Below are positions 1 to 8,483 of a DNA stretch of 64,000 nt, in pieces (within the stretch, counting starts at the first letter, position 1; each line of letters opens with the position of its first letter). Below the pieces are notes generated by a model. The model was not told where the DNA came from. It worked only from the letters and a program-made list of their open reading frames with translations, and did no database searches. The stretch comes from JALZAI01 sp038212215. Lineage in GTDB: Bacteria > Actinomycetota > Actinomycetes > Mycobacteriales > Jatrophihabitantaceae. Both the position numbers and the translations under genes were made by a program. The stretch is from NCBI GenBank assembly GCA_038212215.1, contig JBBQUT010000015.1:27459-91458 (forward strand). The letters run 5' to 3'.

Positions 1-2713
1 GCAGCTCGATCGTCGACACGGTGTGGCGCGCCCGGATACCTGGAATCGCAGCGCGCACGCTCTGCAGCGTTGCACCAGACGCCTTCATGGCCGCTTCGAC
101 AGCCAGCCGAGCAGAATGTACGGCGCGCCCCTTCTCCGACGCGGTGCGATTGTCCGGGCCGGTGCGACCGGCCTTGCGCGCCGTGCGCGGCATGAGCTTG
201 CGGGCGAGGCCCCTGCCGTACTTGACGGCGGTTCGGACGATCTTGTCCTTCACCGCCTTGATCGGGCGCTTGACCACGTCGAGCATCGAGTGGATCCGCG
301 CAACGACGTCGCCAAGCCCCAGCATCTCGGCCAGGCCGTCGATGAGCACCGGGATCGTCGCGCTCAGACCGGTCTTCACCTTCTCCGCGACACCGGGCAC
401 GGCCTCGTCCGTCTCCGCGTTCGCGATCGAGTCGACAGTGTCGAACACCAACTCGACTAGGGACTTCAGCCGGGTGAGATTGTCGGCCAGCCACTTGAAT
501 GCGCGATAGATCAGCTTGCACGCCTCGACGAATGCCGATACCGGCCCGAGCAGAATCTTCAGCTTGTCAATGCCGGCGCCGATGATCGTCGACTCGACGT
601 AGTCCCACATCTTGACCCGCGCCGCGTCGACGACATCGCCCGCACGTTGCACGACCCGCTCGACGAGCCCCGCCGGGCCCGCCGCTGCGAGCGCCTGCAC
701 CGATTCGAGCACGAGGGCGCGCACCGGCTCAGGCACGAAGCCGAGGATTTCTTGCTTGATCTGCTCCCAGGTCAGCCCGAGCAGGCTGAGTACGAGCTTG
801 ATCAGCCCGCGGGCATCGAGCTCGTCGGGCAGTTCCAGATTTCCCGGCAGTTTGCCGAACAGCCAGGTCATCAAGCCCTCGCGGAGCTCGCTGCCGAGGT
901 CCGCGACGAAGTCGGACACGCCTTGGCCGACCGACTTGACGAAGCTTTCAAAGAACCGGATGGGGTGCCTGATGATCGACGTCACGGCATGTACCCACCG
1001 GCTGAGCACCTCGAGGAGCAGGTCCTTGAGCTGGTCGACGGTGTTCCACACGCCTGCAGCGAAATCGTAGGCATCGGCCAGCAGTCCTTGATCTTCCTGC
1101 TGTGCCTGGGAAATCTCGGCGGTCACGGCCGTTGTGCACTCAACATAACGTTCGGCCAGCTCGGCTGCGAGATCCGTCGTAGTGTTCGCGCCGGATGTCT
1201 CGAGCTCGTCGAACTGCTCGCCGATGTCGGTCGCAGCCTCGGCGCCGATTTCGCGCAGCGCAGGCTTGAGCCCGCCCAGATACGTTGCGATCTCCGCGCG
1301 TCCGGACTCAATCCGCTGCTTGGCGCGGGTGAGCTCACGTGCGACGAAGTCAGCGATGTCGGAGATTGCCTTCTGCATCGCTTGCAGGTAGTGTGCTTTG
1401 GCGCCGTTGTAGATGTCCTCGACCTCTTTCGGCAGGCCGGTGGCCGCGTCGTCGATCGCGCGCGCCCAGCCGAACCAACCTGAGTGCCGTTCGTCCTTGT
1501 ATGCCTCCAGTCGCCCCCTGTACTCGAAGGTGAAGTTGACACGAGCAATGGTTTCCAGGCCGTCGAACACCTTCGGAACGGTGTCGCCGAGCTGGCGCAG
1601 AATCGCGTCGACATCGGACTTGGTCTTGCCAAAGACGTCGTTCACGTGCGTGGCGACGTCGGCGCGTGCTGACTCGTCCGACGACTTGGCGGTGAGTTGG
1701 CGGGCCGTGCGGCCCGCCGCAGAACGCTGCGTACGCGCCCCCATCGACGCGACCGAGGCCTGCGCCAACGCGCGCGCCCCGTCGCGCGCCGCATTCAGTT
1801 GGGTAGCCTCGTGCTGGCGCACCTCGCCCGGCGCGCGCGCGGCGTGCTCGCCCTGCTTCTGCTTCGCTGCGAGGGCCGCACTGAACTGGGGCTCGTTAGC
1901 CTCGGCAAGCTGCTCGTCAGTGATGTCGTGGCCGCCCATCTGCTGCGCGAGGTCGGCGGACCCGGCGCTGAAATCGGTCTGCGCGGCCGGGGCAGGCGAC
2001 GGGACCGCCCGCTCGGCGTCGACGGCGGGTGCGGGCGCGTCGGGTTGCGGAGGTAACTCGTGCACCGACTTCTCGATGGTCTTGCTCGTGTCCGGGCTCG
2101 CGGCGGTGGCATCGGTGAGCGGCTTCGCGGCGGCGTCCTTGCTCGTAGTCACCTCGCCGATGACGGCGGCCGGGATGGTGACCGCGTTGCCGGAGGTGGC
2201 GAGCCCGTCGGCCTCCTCAGCGGTCTTCGGCGCGCCGAACGCTACGTGCCGGGTAACCGCATCGATGAAGGCGGCCTTGTCGAACGCGCTTGCCTTCGCG
2301 GCAGCCATCGCGCCTGCCTGGGCCGTGTTCGCGTGCGCCTGCTTGTCCCCCACCGGCGGCCGGGCGGCTGCCTGTGCTGCGCGTGCCTCACGGCTTGCAG
2401 GTGGGTGTGCCCGGAACGCATGCTCGGCCGCGCGGACCTGCCCGGTCACGTCGCGAAAGCCTGCATCCTCCGTAGGTGCGGATGGGGCGGGCGCCGGTGG
2501 CGGAATCGCGAACCGCTGCACGGATACCTGCCGCCCCCCGACCCGGGCCGGGCGCGCTCGGGCGAGAGCGCGTGCCACCGCGGCGTTGCCGGCGCTGGCC
2601 TGCAGTCGCAAGATGCTGCGGACGGCCAGCGGTCGCCCTCCGGCGGACGAGCCCGTCTGGCGCGCCGCCCTCGGACTCGGATCGTTGGTCCGCCCGCGAT
2701 CCCAATCGGTCAT
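1..2713 (-). CDS. Large injection-system leader/cargo protein (partial)
   Basis: The frame is open from an ATG at 2713 to the left edge, giving 904 codons with the C-terminus missing. Residues about 35-50 read LRLQASAGNAAVARAL, an AGN leader motif that also occurs in the cargo candidate at 18408-19703. A Pro/Ala-rich linker is followed by long amphipathic helices and then by a stretch with hydrophobic, Gly-containing helices (around window positions 750-950, including LGLTWEQIKQEI) of a kind I associate with large proteins of actinobacterial injection clusters. It is transcribed away from the sheath operon. No enzymatic motif is visible. I infer a lumenal cargo, scaffold or tape-measure-like role; the exact function is unknown. 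Confidence 0.7.
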   Translation of the reverse strand, partial: MTDWDRGRTNDPSPRAARQTGSSAGGRPLAVRSILRLQASAGNAAVARALARARPARVGGRQVSVQRFAIPPPAPAPSAPTEDAGFRDVTGQVRAAEHAFRAHPPASREARAAQAAARPPVGDKQAHANTAQAGAMAAAKASAFDKAAFIDAVTRHVAFGAPKTAEEADGLATSGNAVTIPAAVIGEVTTSKDAAAKPLTDATAASPDTSKTIEKSVHELPPQPDAPAPAVDAERAVPSPAPAAQTDFSAGSADLAQQMGGHDITDEQLAEANEPQFSAALAAKQKQGEHAARAPGEVRQHEATQLNAARDGARALAQASVASMGARTQRSAAGRTARQLTAKSSDESARADVATHVNDVFGKTKSDVDAILRQLGDTVPKVFDGLETIARVNFTFEYRGRLEAYKDERHSGWFGWARAIDDAATGLPKEVEDIYNGAKAHYLQAMQKAISDIADFVARELTRAKQRIESGRAEIATYLGGLKPALREIGAEAATDIGEQFDELETSGANTTTDLAAELAERYVECTTAVTAEISQAQQEDQGLLADAYDFAAGVWNTVDQLKDLLLEVLSRWVHAVTSIIRHPIRFFESFVKSVGQGVSDFVADLGSELREGLMTWLFGKLPGNLELPDELDARGLIKLVLSLLGLTWEQIKQEILGFVPEPVRALVLESVQALAAAGPAGLVERVVQRAGDVVDAARVKMWDYVESTIIGAGIDKLKILLGPVSAFVEACKLIYRAFKWLADNLTRLKSLVELVFDTVDSIANAETDEAVPGVAEKVKTGLSATIPVLIDGLAEMLGLGDVVARIHSMLDVVKRPIKAVKDKIVRTAVKYGRGLARKLMPRTARKAGRTGPDNRTASEKGRAVHSARLAVEAAMKASGATLQSVRAAIPGIRARHTVSTIEL

Positions 2714-2988
2714 CGGTGACGACCGCGCTCGCGAAAGCACATTGCAGAGGCTGGCGGTGCAGCGGGCGGCAGCACCGGGTAAGTATCTTCACCGGTTCCC
2801 ATACCTGACACGGTCGCCGCGCAGTCTTTGGGGCCGATGGCTTTGCCCGAAGAGGCAGAGAAAGAGGCGCGAGTTGCTGCTGCCCTTTCAGGCACGCAGA
2901 TTTGCACCCGCTCGCGTCCGAACGGTAAAGCCACGGCAGGCCGTCATGTCACAGGATCGTGGACACCATCGCCGATCGAGGAGGCAGC
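2714..2988. promoter_or_regulatory. Divergent intergenic region of the injection cluster
   Basis: This 275-bp gap separates the minus-strand leader/cargo gene from the plus-strand sheath operon, so it should hold both promoters. A strong Shine-Dalgarno (AGGAGG at 2979-2984) precedes the sheath ATG by 4 nt. I could not identify convincing -35/-10 pairs or a clear operator palindrome. Confidence 0.4.
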
Positions 2989-4527
2989 ATGCCGGAGTAC
3001 TACTCCCCAGGGGTGTACGTCGAGGAAGTCGACTCCGGGTCGCGCCCGATCCAGGGTGTCGGCACCGCTGTCGCAGCGTTCATCGGATTGGCCGAGGCGG
3101 GTCCGTTCAACACGCCGACGCTGATCAGCAATTGGATGCAGTTCAGTTCCCGGTTCGGCGGCTTCGTTCCCGGCTCATTCCTGGCGCATTCGGTGTACGG
3201 GTATTTCATGAATGGTGGCGGCAATTGCTACGTCGTCCGGATCGGCGAGGACGATGAGGCGCGCAACGCCGGGCCCGGGGTCGCGCAGGCAATGTTGCGC
3301 GGATACCGGATATTGGCACTTGATGCCGCAGCGTCGGACGGCGATATCCAGGTGGAGATCGTGGAGCCCGGTGGTGAATCGCCCACTGATGAGATGTTCA
3401 AGCTGCTCGTGAAGCGCGGCGGTCAGGTCGTCGAGGAGTTCGATCGCGCCGTCGTCGGCCGAGGCAAGCAGAACCTCACCTCGATGGTCACCAGCGCGTC
3501 CAAGCTGATCAAGATAGAAGAAGTGCGCACGCAGGGCACGGCACTGGAAAAGCCGGACGTCGGCGAACTCGCCACCCTCACCACGCCGCCGCCGCCCGAA
3601 TCGCTGCCCTCGCCGCGGCTCGCTGCTGACGACTACATCGGTGAGGTGGCCGATCGCACCGGCGTCCAGGGACTCGAGGCGATCGACGAGATCACGATGG
3701 TGTGCGTTCCGGACTTGATGAGCGCCTACCAGCAGGGTGCCATCAACCTCGAGACCGTGCAGTCCGTGCAGCTTGCGATGATCGCGCATTGCGAGCTGAT
3801 GGGCGACCGGATGGCGATCCTCGACCCGCCTCCCGGCCTGAACGCTCAGCAGGTCAAGGAATGGCGCCAGGACAAGGCGGGGTACGACTCGCAGTACGCT
3901 TCGCTTTACTGGCCGTGGATCTCCACACTCGACCTGGCCAGCGGCGAGCAGATCTTGCTGCCACCCAGCGGTTACATGGCCGGCATCTGGGGTCGCAACG
4001 ACGACACCCGCGGCGTGCACAAGGCACCCGCGAATGAGGTTGTGCGCGGAGCCGTCTCGCTGGAGATGCAGATCACCCGCAAGGAACACGATCTGCTCAA
4101 CCCGGTCGGTATCAACTGCATCCGTGCCTTCCCCGGGCGCGGCATCCGGGTCTGGGGAGCACGCACCCTGTCATCCGACAGTGCCTGGCGATACCTCAAC
4201 GTAAGGCGGTATTTCAACTACCTCGAGGAATCCATCCTCGGCGGCACCAACTGGGTGGTGTTCGAACCCAACGACGATGCGCTCTGGGCGAAGATCCGAC
4301 GGACCATCAGTGCGTTCCTTGCCATGGAGTGGCGCAAAGGAGCGTTGTTCGGGCTGACGCCAGACGAGGCGTACTTCGTCAAGTGCGACCGCGAAACGAA
4401 TCCGGCCGAAGCGATCGACGCCGGTCAGGTGCTCTGCATGATCGGCGTCGCGCCGGTGAAGCCCGCAGAATTCGTGATCTTCCGACTCGCCCAGTTCTCG
4501 GGCGGCACCAGCCTCATCACCGAATAG
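2989..4527 (+). CDS. Contractile tail sheath protein (Afp2/3-type)
   Basis: This 512-residue protein starts MPEYYSPGVYVEEVDSG, the classic N-terminus of contractile sheath subunits that donates the linking strand. The C-terminal half carries the conserved sheath core (YLNVRRYFNYLEESI, TNWVVFEPN, LWAKIRR, GALFGLTPDEAYFVKCD, and a final FRLAQFSGG). Subunits polymerise around the inner tube and contract to drive it into a target. The start at 2989 is preferred over an upstream in-frame ATG at 2959 because of AGGAGG and the family N-terminus. It is the only sheath gene in view. The inner tube gene follows after 9 nt, so co-transcription is expected. Confidence 0.96.
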   Translation: MPEYYSPGVYVEEVDSGSRPIQGVGTAVAAFIGLAEAGPFNTPTLISNWMQFSSRFGGFVPGSFLAHSVYGYFMNGGGNCYVVRIGEDDEARNAGPGVAQAMLRGYRILALDAAASDGDIQVEIVEPGGESPTDEMFKLLVKRGGQVVEEFDRAVVGRGKQNLTSMVTSASKLIKIEEVRTQGTALEKPDVGELATLTTPPPPESLPSPRLAADDYIGEVADRTGVQGLEAIDEITMVCVPDLMSAYQQGAINLETVQSVQLAMIAHCELMGDRMAILDPPPGLNAQQVKEWRQDKAGYDSQYASLYWPWISTLDLASGEQILLPPSGYMAGIWGRNDDTRGVHKAPANEVVRGAVSLEMQITRKEHDLLNPVGINCIRAFPGRGIRVWGARTLSSDSAWRYLNVRRYFNYLEESILGGTNWVVFEPNDDALWAKIRRTISAFLAMEWRKGALFGLTPDEAYFVKCDRETNPAEAIDAGQVLCMIGVAPVKPAEFVIFRLAQFSGGTSLITE

Positions 4528-4536
4528 GAGACCACC

Positions 4537-4983
4537 ATGGCCTTACCCGATCTCGATAGCGCTGCGGCGAACAGCTTCGGCCTGGAAGTCGATGGCGTTG
4601 CCATCAAACAGATCATGGAAGTCTCCGGCCTGAAGATGGAGCAGGACGTGATCGAACTCAAGGAACAGACCGCCGATGGCAAGTACATCGTCAAGGCCCT
4701 CCCAGGCCGCGGCAAGCTGCGGGTCGAGGTCACGCTCACCCGCGGTCTCACGGCCGACAACAGCTTCGACAAGTGGATCAAAGACGCGAGGTTCGGCAAG
4801 ATGGCGGACGCGCGAAAGAACGCCGCGGTCACCGTCTACGACTTCGAGGGCAGCGCGATCAAACGCTACAAAATGAGCAACGCGTGGCCCAAGAGCCTGG
4901 AAATCTCTTCGATGAAAGCCGGCGACACCAGCGTGTTGACCGAGAAGCTCGTCGTTACCGCTGAGCTGCTCGAGGCAGAGTGA
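4537..4983 (+). CDS. Inner tube protein (Afp1/gp19 family)
   Basis: The 148-residue product matches the T4 gp19-like tube family in length and pattern: a start of MALPDLDSAAANSFGLEVDG, a central ELKEQTADGKYIVKALPGRGK strand region and a C-terminal half rich in beta strands (SLEISSMKAGDTSVLTEKLVVTAELLE). Hexameric rings of this protein stack to form the rigid tube that carries cargo inside the sheath. A GGAGACCACC leader supplies the ribosome site. The stop overlaps the next start by one base, indicating translational coupling to the assembly protein. Confidence 0.94.
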   Translation: MALPDLDSAAANSFGLEVDGVAIKQIMEVSGLKMEQDVIELKEQTADGKYIVKALPGRGKLRVEVTLTRGLTADNSFDKWIKDARFGKMADARKNAAVTVYDFEGSAIKRYKMSNAWPKSLEISSMKAGDTSVLTEKLVVTAELLEAE

Positions 4984-5429
4984 TGCGGCGCTCGACCAGC
5001 GCGCCGGCATTGCTCGATCGACCCGAGGCTGCGTCTTTCGCCGCCGAGCCGGTTCCGCTGCGCACCGAGTTCCCGTTCGCGCTGCCGCGCGGCTATGTCG
5101 ACTCGTCCGGAACGGTGCACCGCGACGGCCTGATGCGCCTGGCCACCGCGCGTGACGAGCTCGTCCCGTTGCGTGACGACAGGGTGCGGGAAAACAGCGC
5201 CTACCTGACTGTCGTCTTGTTGGCTCGCGTGATCACCAGGATCGGGACCGTCAACGACGTCCACGTCGGCGTCGTCGAGGATCTGTTCGCCTCGGATCTG
5301 GCGTTTTTGCAGGACATGTATCGCCGGGTCAATCAGGAAGGGCATACCCGGGCCACGGTGCACTGCCCGTCGTGTGAACACGATTTCGCCGTGGACGTTG
5401 CCGCAGGTGGGCGCCTGGGGGAATCGTGA
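4983..5429 (+). CDS. Tail assembly protein of the injection system
   Basis: The 148-residue protein (ATG at 4983; a GTG three bases upstream is also possible) looks like the small tail-assembly proteins found between the tube and DUF6760 genes of actinobacterial injection clusters. Visible features are an N-terminal EFPFALPRGYVDSSGTVHRDG segment, a helical core (RVITRIGTVNDVHVGVVEDLFASDLAFLQDMYRRVN) and a terminal HCPSCEHDF motif that could be half of a zinc site. Its start overlaps the tube stop and its end overlaps the next gene (GTGA). A chaperone role in tube/tape assembly is inferred by analogy with phage gpG/gpE-type proteins. Confidence 0.75.
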   Translation: MRRSTSAPALLDRPEAASFAAEPVPLRTEFPFALPRGYVDSSGTVHRDGLMRLATARDELVPLRDDRVRENSAYLTVVLLARVITRIGTVNDVHVGVVEDLFASDLAFLQDMYRRVNQEGHTRATVHCPSCEHDFAVDVAAGGRLGES

Positions 5430-5584
5430 CGTACGCGAGCGACCGGCTGTATGAGGAGATCGCGTACGTCGCCTATCACTTCCACTGGCCGCTGACCGAG
5501 CTGCTCGACCTTGAGCACCCTGAGCGACGCCGCTACGTCGCGGAGATCAGTCGTCTCAACGCGCGACCAGCGCGCGGGCGGTGA
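5426..5584 (+). CDS. DUF6760-like miniprotein of the injection cluster
   Basis: This gene encodes 52 residues from a GTG overlapping the previous stop (GTGA). The sequence has the pattern SDRLYEEIAYVAYHFHWPL followed by ELLDLEHPERRRYVAEIS, which I recognise as the small DUF6760 proteins conserved at this spot in actinobacterial injection clusters. It is rich in aromatic and acidic residues and predicted to be helical. The role is unproven; its fixed position between tail assembly and tube genes suggests a baseplate or assembly adaptor. It is short enough to be missed by length-filtered gene callers. Confidence 0.8.
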   Translation: MTYASDRLYEEIAYVAYHFHWPLTELLDLEHPERRRYVAEISRLNARPARGR

Positions 5585-5588
5585 GGAT

Positions 5589-7901
5589 GTGCGCCTCCGG
5601 ACCAGGCAGTCCACACATTCCGAGCCCGCGCGGGGAATGGGTGCGCGGCCGGTCGAGGCGGGCTGGACCGCCGTGGCGAGCATCCAACGGGTCGTCGTGC
5701 CGATCGCACCCGTGGCGCCGAGAGAGCCGTTCGTGCAATCGCTGAGTGCGCACGACGATCCGAGGTTTCTGCGGCCGCTCGCGCATATCGTCGATCCGGA
5801 CGGTCCCAGCGGACGCATCGGAGGGCTCGTCACTCCCACCCCGTCGCCCGTGGAGCAGGTAGCGCAGCGAACTCCGTCGTTCGTCCGTCGGTGGGCGCCT
5901 CGCCTGCTACCGGCTCCGGTGATCTCACGCGCTGTGGACGTGGGTGACCGTGCATTGGATGACGTCGCGACGTCCGAACGGCGCCTGCATCAGCCGTTCG
6001 ATCCGGAGGTGGGACACCAGACCGTGGAGGGCTTGGAACCTAGCGGGCAGCCCGCCGTTCCGGGGGTGCCTGGCGCTACCGTCGGTCCCGCGTTCGCGCC
6101 GATAGCCGACCCTGGTGTTGCGACCGCGCCGCTCCCCACCGCGACTGTGGCGCCACTCGCTGCGGACACTGCGATCGGCGGGCCGACCGTTGCGCGCGCG
6201 TTCGACATCACGAATCAATCGCCCGCACCCGGCGCGGGACCGCCGTCGCCCGAGCACCGACTGCATGCCACTTTCGAACGTATCCCCTTGCAAGCCGCCG
6301 TCGCCGGACGGGCCGCCGTCGCTGGGTCTGTCGTCCAGCGATCCTTGATCGCCGCGCCCGATCCCGAGCCGTTGTTGCGCGAGTTGCCGGTTGTCTCCCG
6401 CTCGATGGATTCGCCGGACTCCACGTCGCCGCAGGACGGTCTTGTGGATCCGTCCTGGGTTGCTTCCCCTGTCCTGGCGGCTTCGTCCGCGCAGGTCACG
6501 GTGCCCGACAGTGCCCCGACACTCGATTCGCAGGAGGAGCCACCTGCCCCGAGCCGGGCCCACGCCCCGGATGTACCGAGCCGAGCCGATGGCCCGTATG
6601 CGGCAATCGCGGTCGCGATGCCCGCCCCGCCGGCTGTGCCGTATCCATCTGGCAGCAGCGCGACCGCCCTGCCTGCGCTGCAGCGCGATGTTGCCGCGGC
6701 GCCGCCCCACGTGACGAATGAACCGGCGGATCACTCGGTGCCCGCGCAGCGCCGGCTAGGCCTCGGTGCGCCGCTCGAGTACGGATCCCCGACTGTGTCG
6801 GTCGCCGACAGCGTGTCAGTGAGCGAGTGGGCCGCCGCGCGGTACGAGGCGAACCCGCTTCAGCGCGCCGCGGGTGCGCCGTCGAGCGACGCCGCCGGCA
6901 GCGCGTCGGCTACCCGACCGGCGCCGATGCACGTAGAGCAGAGTAGCGCGCAAGCGCCCCCGCGAAGCGCGGGAGAGCGGCCGCCGGACGCCGTGCAACG
7001 AAACCGCGTGGTCGACTGGGTGCAGCGCGATGTCGGAGTCGAGCCGATTCGACCCGGACTAGGCATGCCAGTGCGCCGCAGCGTCGATGTCGAGCGGCCG
7101 GAACGTGACGGCGGTGACGCTCCAGCTCACCGCAGCGCCGCGGCTGAGCCGGTGCTGCGCGACGTCGGGATCGAGACGATCCAGCCGAGCCTCGCGGTAG
7201 ACCAGGCGACCGGCAATGTTCCGGTCGAGGTGGTGCAGCGCGCAGCTGCAGGGAGCTCGACCTCGCCCCGGCATGCTTCGACGCCCGTGTTCCCCACGGC
7301 GCGCGACGGGCTGTTGAGTCCCGAGCATGACGAGACGGGGAAGCCGCTCGTCCAGCGACAAGTCGGTGCTTCGCCTGTGCTCTCCACGACGCCCGTCATT
7401 GCGCGAGGCTTAACCCAACCGACGACGCCACAGCCGATCACGAGGCCTGTGTCGCAAAGCGCAGCGGACGTCGCGCCGGCCTGGGTGCCGGACGCCGATC
7501 AGCAGCCGATGCGTCTCGGCGCACCAGATCCGTGGGTCGCGGACGCGCCCGATGCCGGTTCCTACGCCGTCGCAACCGGTGTCGCGCAACGAGTTGCCGA
7601 CGGCTCGGTGGTGTTCAACTCGCCGTCCACGCTGAGCGCCGACGCGACGTTCGTACAACGCGAGGATGCGAGTGCGAGCGCCGATCATGGCAGTTCAGCT
7701 GAGGTTCCCGCGCCGACGTCGACTGACGCACCGCCACCGGTCGGGCCTACCGCGGTAACCGCACCGGCCCTGGCTGGTGCTGCGCCGAACATCGAAGCCT
7801 TAGCGCGCCGCCTCTACGATCCGCTCGCCGCTCGGCTCAAGGCCGAGCTCCGTCTCGACCGGGAACGCGCCGGCCTGGTCACAGATCTGCGTCGCTCATG
7901 A
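5589..7901 (+). CDS. Long disordered injection-cluster protein with conserved C-terminus
   Basis: About 770 residues follow a GTG at 5589; an ATG at 5637 and a TTG at 5511 are alternative starts and the choice is uncertain. Most of the protein is Pro/Ala/Ser/Val-rich low-complexity sequence with scattered VQR tripeptides and degenerate repeats such as QRDVGVEPIRPGLG and LRDVGIETIQPSLA. Only the last 35 residues look structured: EALARRLYDPLAARLKAELR followed by LDRERAGLVTD, a motif I associate with this class of cluster. No domain of known function is seen. I infer a flexible linker or tape-measure-like component. Its stop lies inside the first unit of a 71-bp tandem repeat. Confidence 0.7.
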   Translation: MRLRTRQSTHSEPARGMGARPVEAGWTAVASIQRVVVPIAPVAPREPFVQSLSAHDDPRFLRPLAHIVDPDGPSGRIGGLVTPTPSPVEQVAQRTPSFVRRWAPRLLPAPVISRAVDVGDRALDDVATSERRLHQPFDPEVGHQTVEGLEPSGQPAVPGVPGATVGPAFAPIADPGVATAPLPTATVAPLAADTAIGGPTVARAFDITNQSPAPGAGPPSPEHRLHATFERIPLQAAVAGRAAVAGSVVQRSLIAAPDPEPLLRELPVVSRSMDSPDSTSPQDGLVDPSWVASPVLAASSAQVTVPDSAPTLDSQEEPPAPSRAHAPDVPSRADGPYAAIAVAMPAPPAVPYPSGSSATALPALQRDVAAAPPHVTNEPADHSVPAQRRLGLGAPLEYGSPTVSVADSVSVSEWAAARYEANPLQRAAGAPSSDAAGSASATRPAPMHVEQSSAQAPPRSAGERPPDAVQRNRVVDWVQRDVGVEPIRPGLGMPVRRSVDVERPERDGGDAPAHRSAAAEPVLRDVGIETIQPSLAVDQATGNVPVEVVQRAAAGSSTSPRHASTPVFPTARDGLLSPEHDETGKPLVQRQVGASPVLSTTPVIARGLTQPTTPQPITRPVSQSAADVAPAWVPDADQQPMRLGAPDPWVADAPDAGSYAVATGVAQRVADGSVVFNSPSTLSADATFVQREDASASADHGSSAEVPAPTSTDAPPPVGPTAVTAPALAGAAPNIEALARRLYDPLAARLKAELRLDRERAGLVTDLRRS

Positions 7902-8048
7902 CGGCCCGTCGCTGCGCTCCGGTCGCCGAAGGCCATGCCCCCTGGTCATTCGCTCGCGGAGCTCACTCATGACCGCCCGTCGCTGCGCTCCGGCCGCCGA
8001 AGGCCATGCCCCCTGGTCAGTCGCTCGCGGGGCTCGCTCATGACCGCG
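7895..8048. repeat. 71-bp tandem repeat at a gene junction
   Basis: Two near-identical 71-bp units start at 7895 and 7966 (both CTCATGAC...), and a third copy is entered at 8037 and ends within a few bases. Each unit carries an ATGAC at its left end and an internal GGCCATGCCCCCTGGTCA. The first copy supplies the stop of the disordered protein and the last supplies the ATG of the second tube gene. Because 71 is not a multiple of three, each copy shifts the frame. Confidence 0.9.
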
Positions 8049-8483
8049 CCGGGCGATCAGGACCCTGCGGTCACCGTCTGCTTCGCGGTGAGCATCGACG
8101 ACGACAGTCTCGGCACGTTCAACAGCTGCGAGGGCCTCGGCATCGAAGTCGTGCTCGAGACTCGCGAGGAGGGCGGCAACAACGGCATGGTGTGGCAACT
8201 GCCGTCCCGCTTGAAGTATCCCAACATCAAGCTCTCGCGACCGCTTGGCAAGCAGACGGTGAAGATCGGGCAGTGGTTCGCGAGCATGATCAACGGCGTC
8301 GAGCCGAAGACGGCGACGATCGCTGCGATGACCCTTGACGGGACGATCGTCGCCCGCTGGGGGCTCCTCGGCGTCGTGCCCGTGCGCTGGAGCGGTCCGG
8401 CGCTGAACCTGGACTCGCCGAAGGTTGCCACCGAGACCATCGAGATCGCCCATCACGGTTTCGTGCCGCCGGGTGGGCCATGA
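8040..8483 (+). CDS. Second tube protein (Afp5-like)
   Basis: The 147-residue product begins MTAPGDQDPAVTV and contains a gp19-like tube fold pattern: CFAVSIDDDSLGTFNSCEGLG, EEGGNNGMVWQLPSRLKYPN and a C-terminal TETIEIAHHGFVPP. It likely forms the tube initiator ring between the baseplate and the main tube. I place the start at 8040 because upstream in-frame sequence (from 7935) is only repeat DNA. The LysM gene starts inside its stop (ATGA), so the two are translationally coupled. Confidence 0.9.
   Translation: MTAPGDQDPAVTVCFAVSIDDDSLGTFNSCEGLGIEVVLETREEGGNNGMVWQLPSRLKYPNIKLSRPLGKQTVKIGQWFASMINGVEPKTATIAAMTLDGTIVARWGLLGVVPVRWSGPALNLDSPKVATETIEIAHHGFVPPGGP

Noticed and set aside
1413..3257. 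614-codon plus-strand frame
   Set aside because: It is antisense to the large leader/cargo gene and overlaps the sheath start. The opposite strand has the leader motif and helical protein composition, while this frame is Arg/Ala/Ser noise.
7935..8039. N-terminal extension of the second tube protein
   Set aside because: The added residues are encoded only by the 71-bp tandem repeat and the family N-terminus begins at the ATG at 8040.
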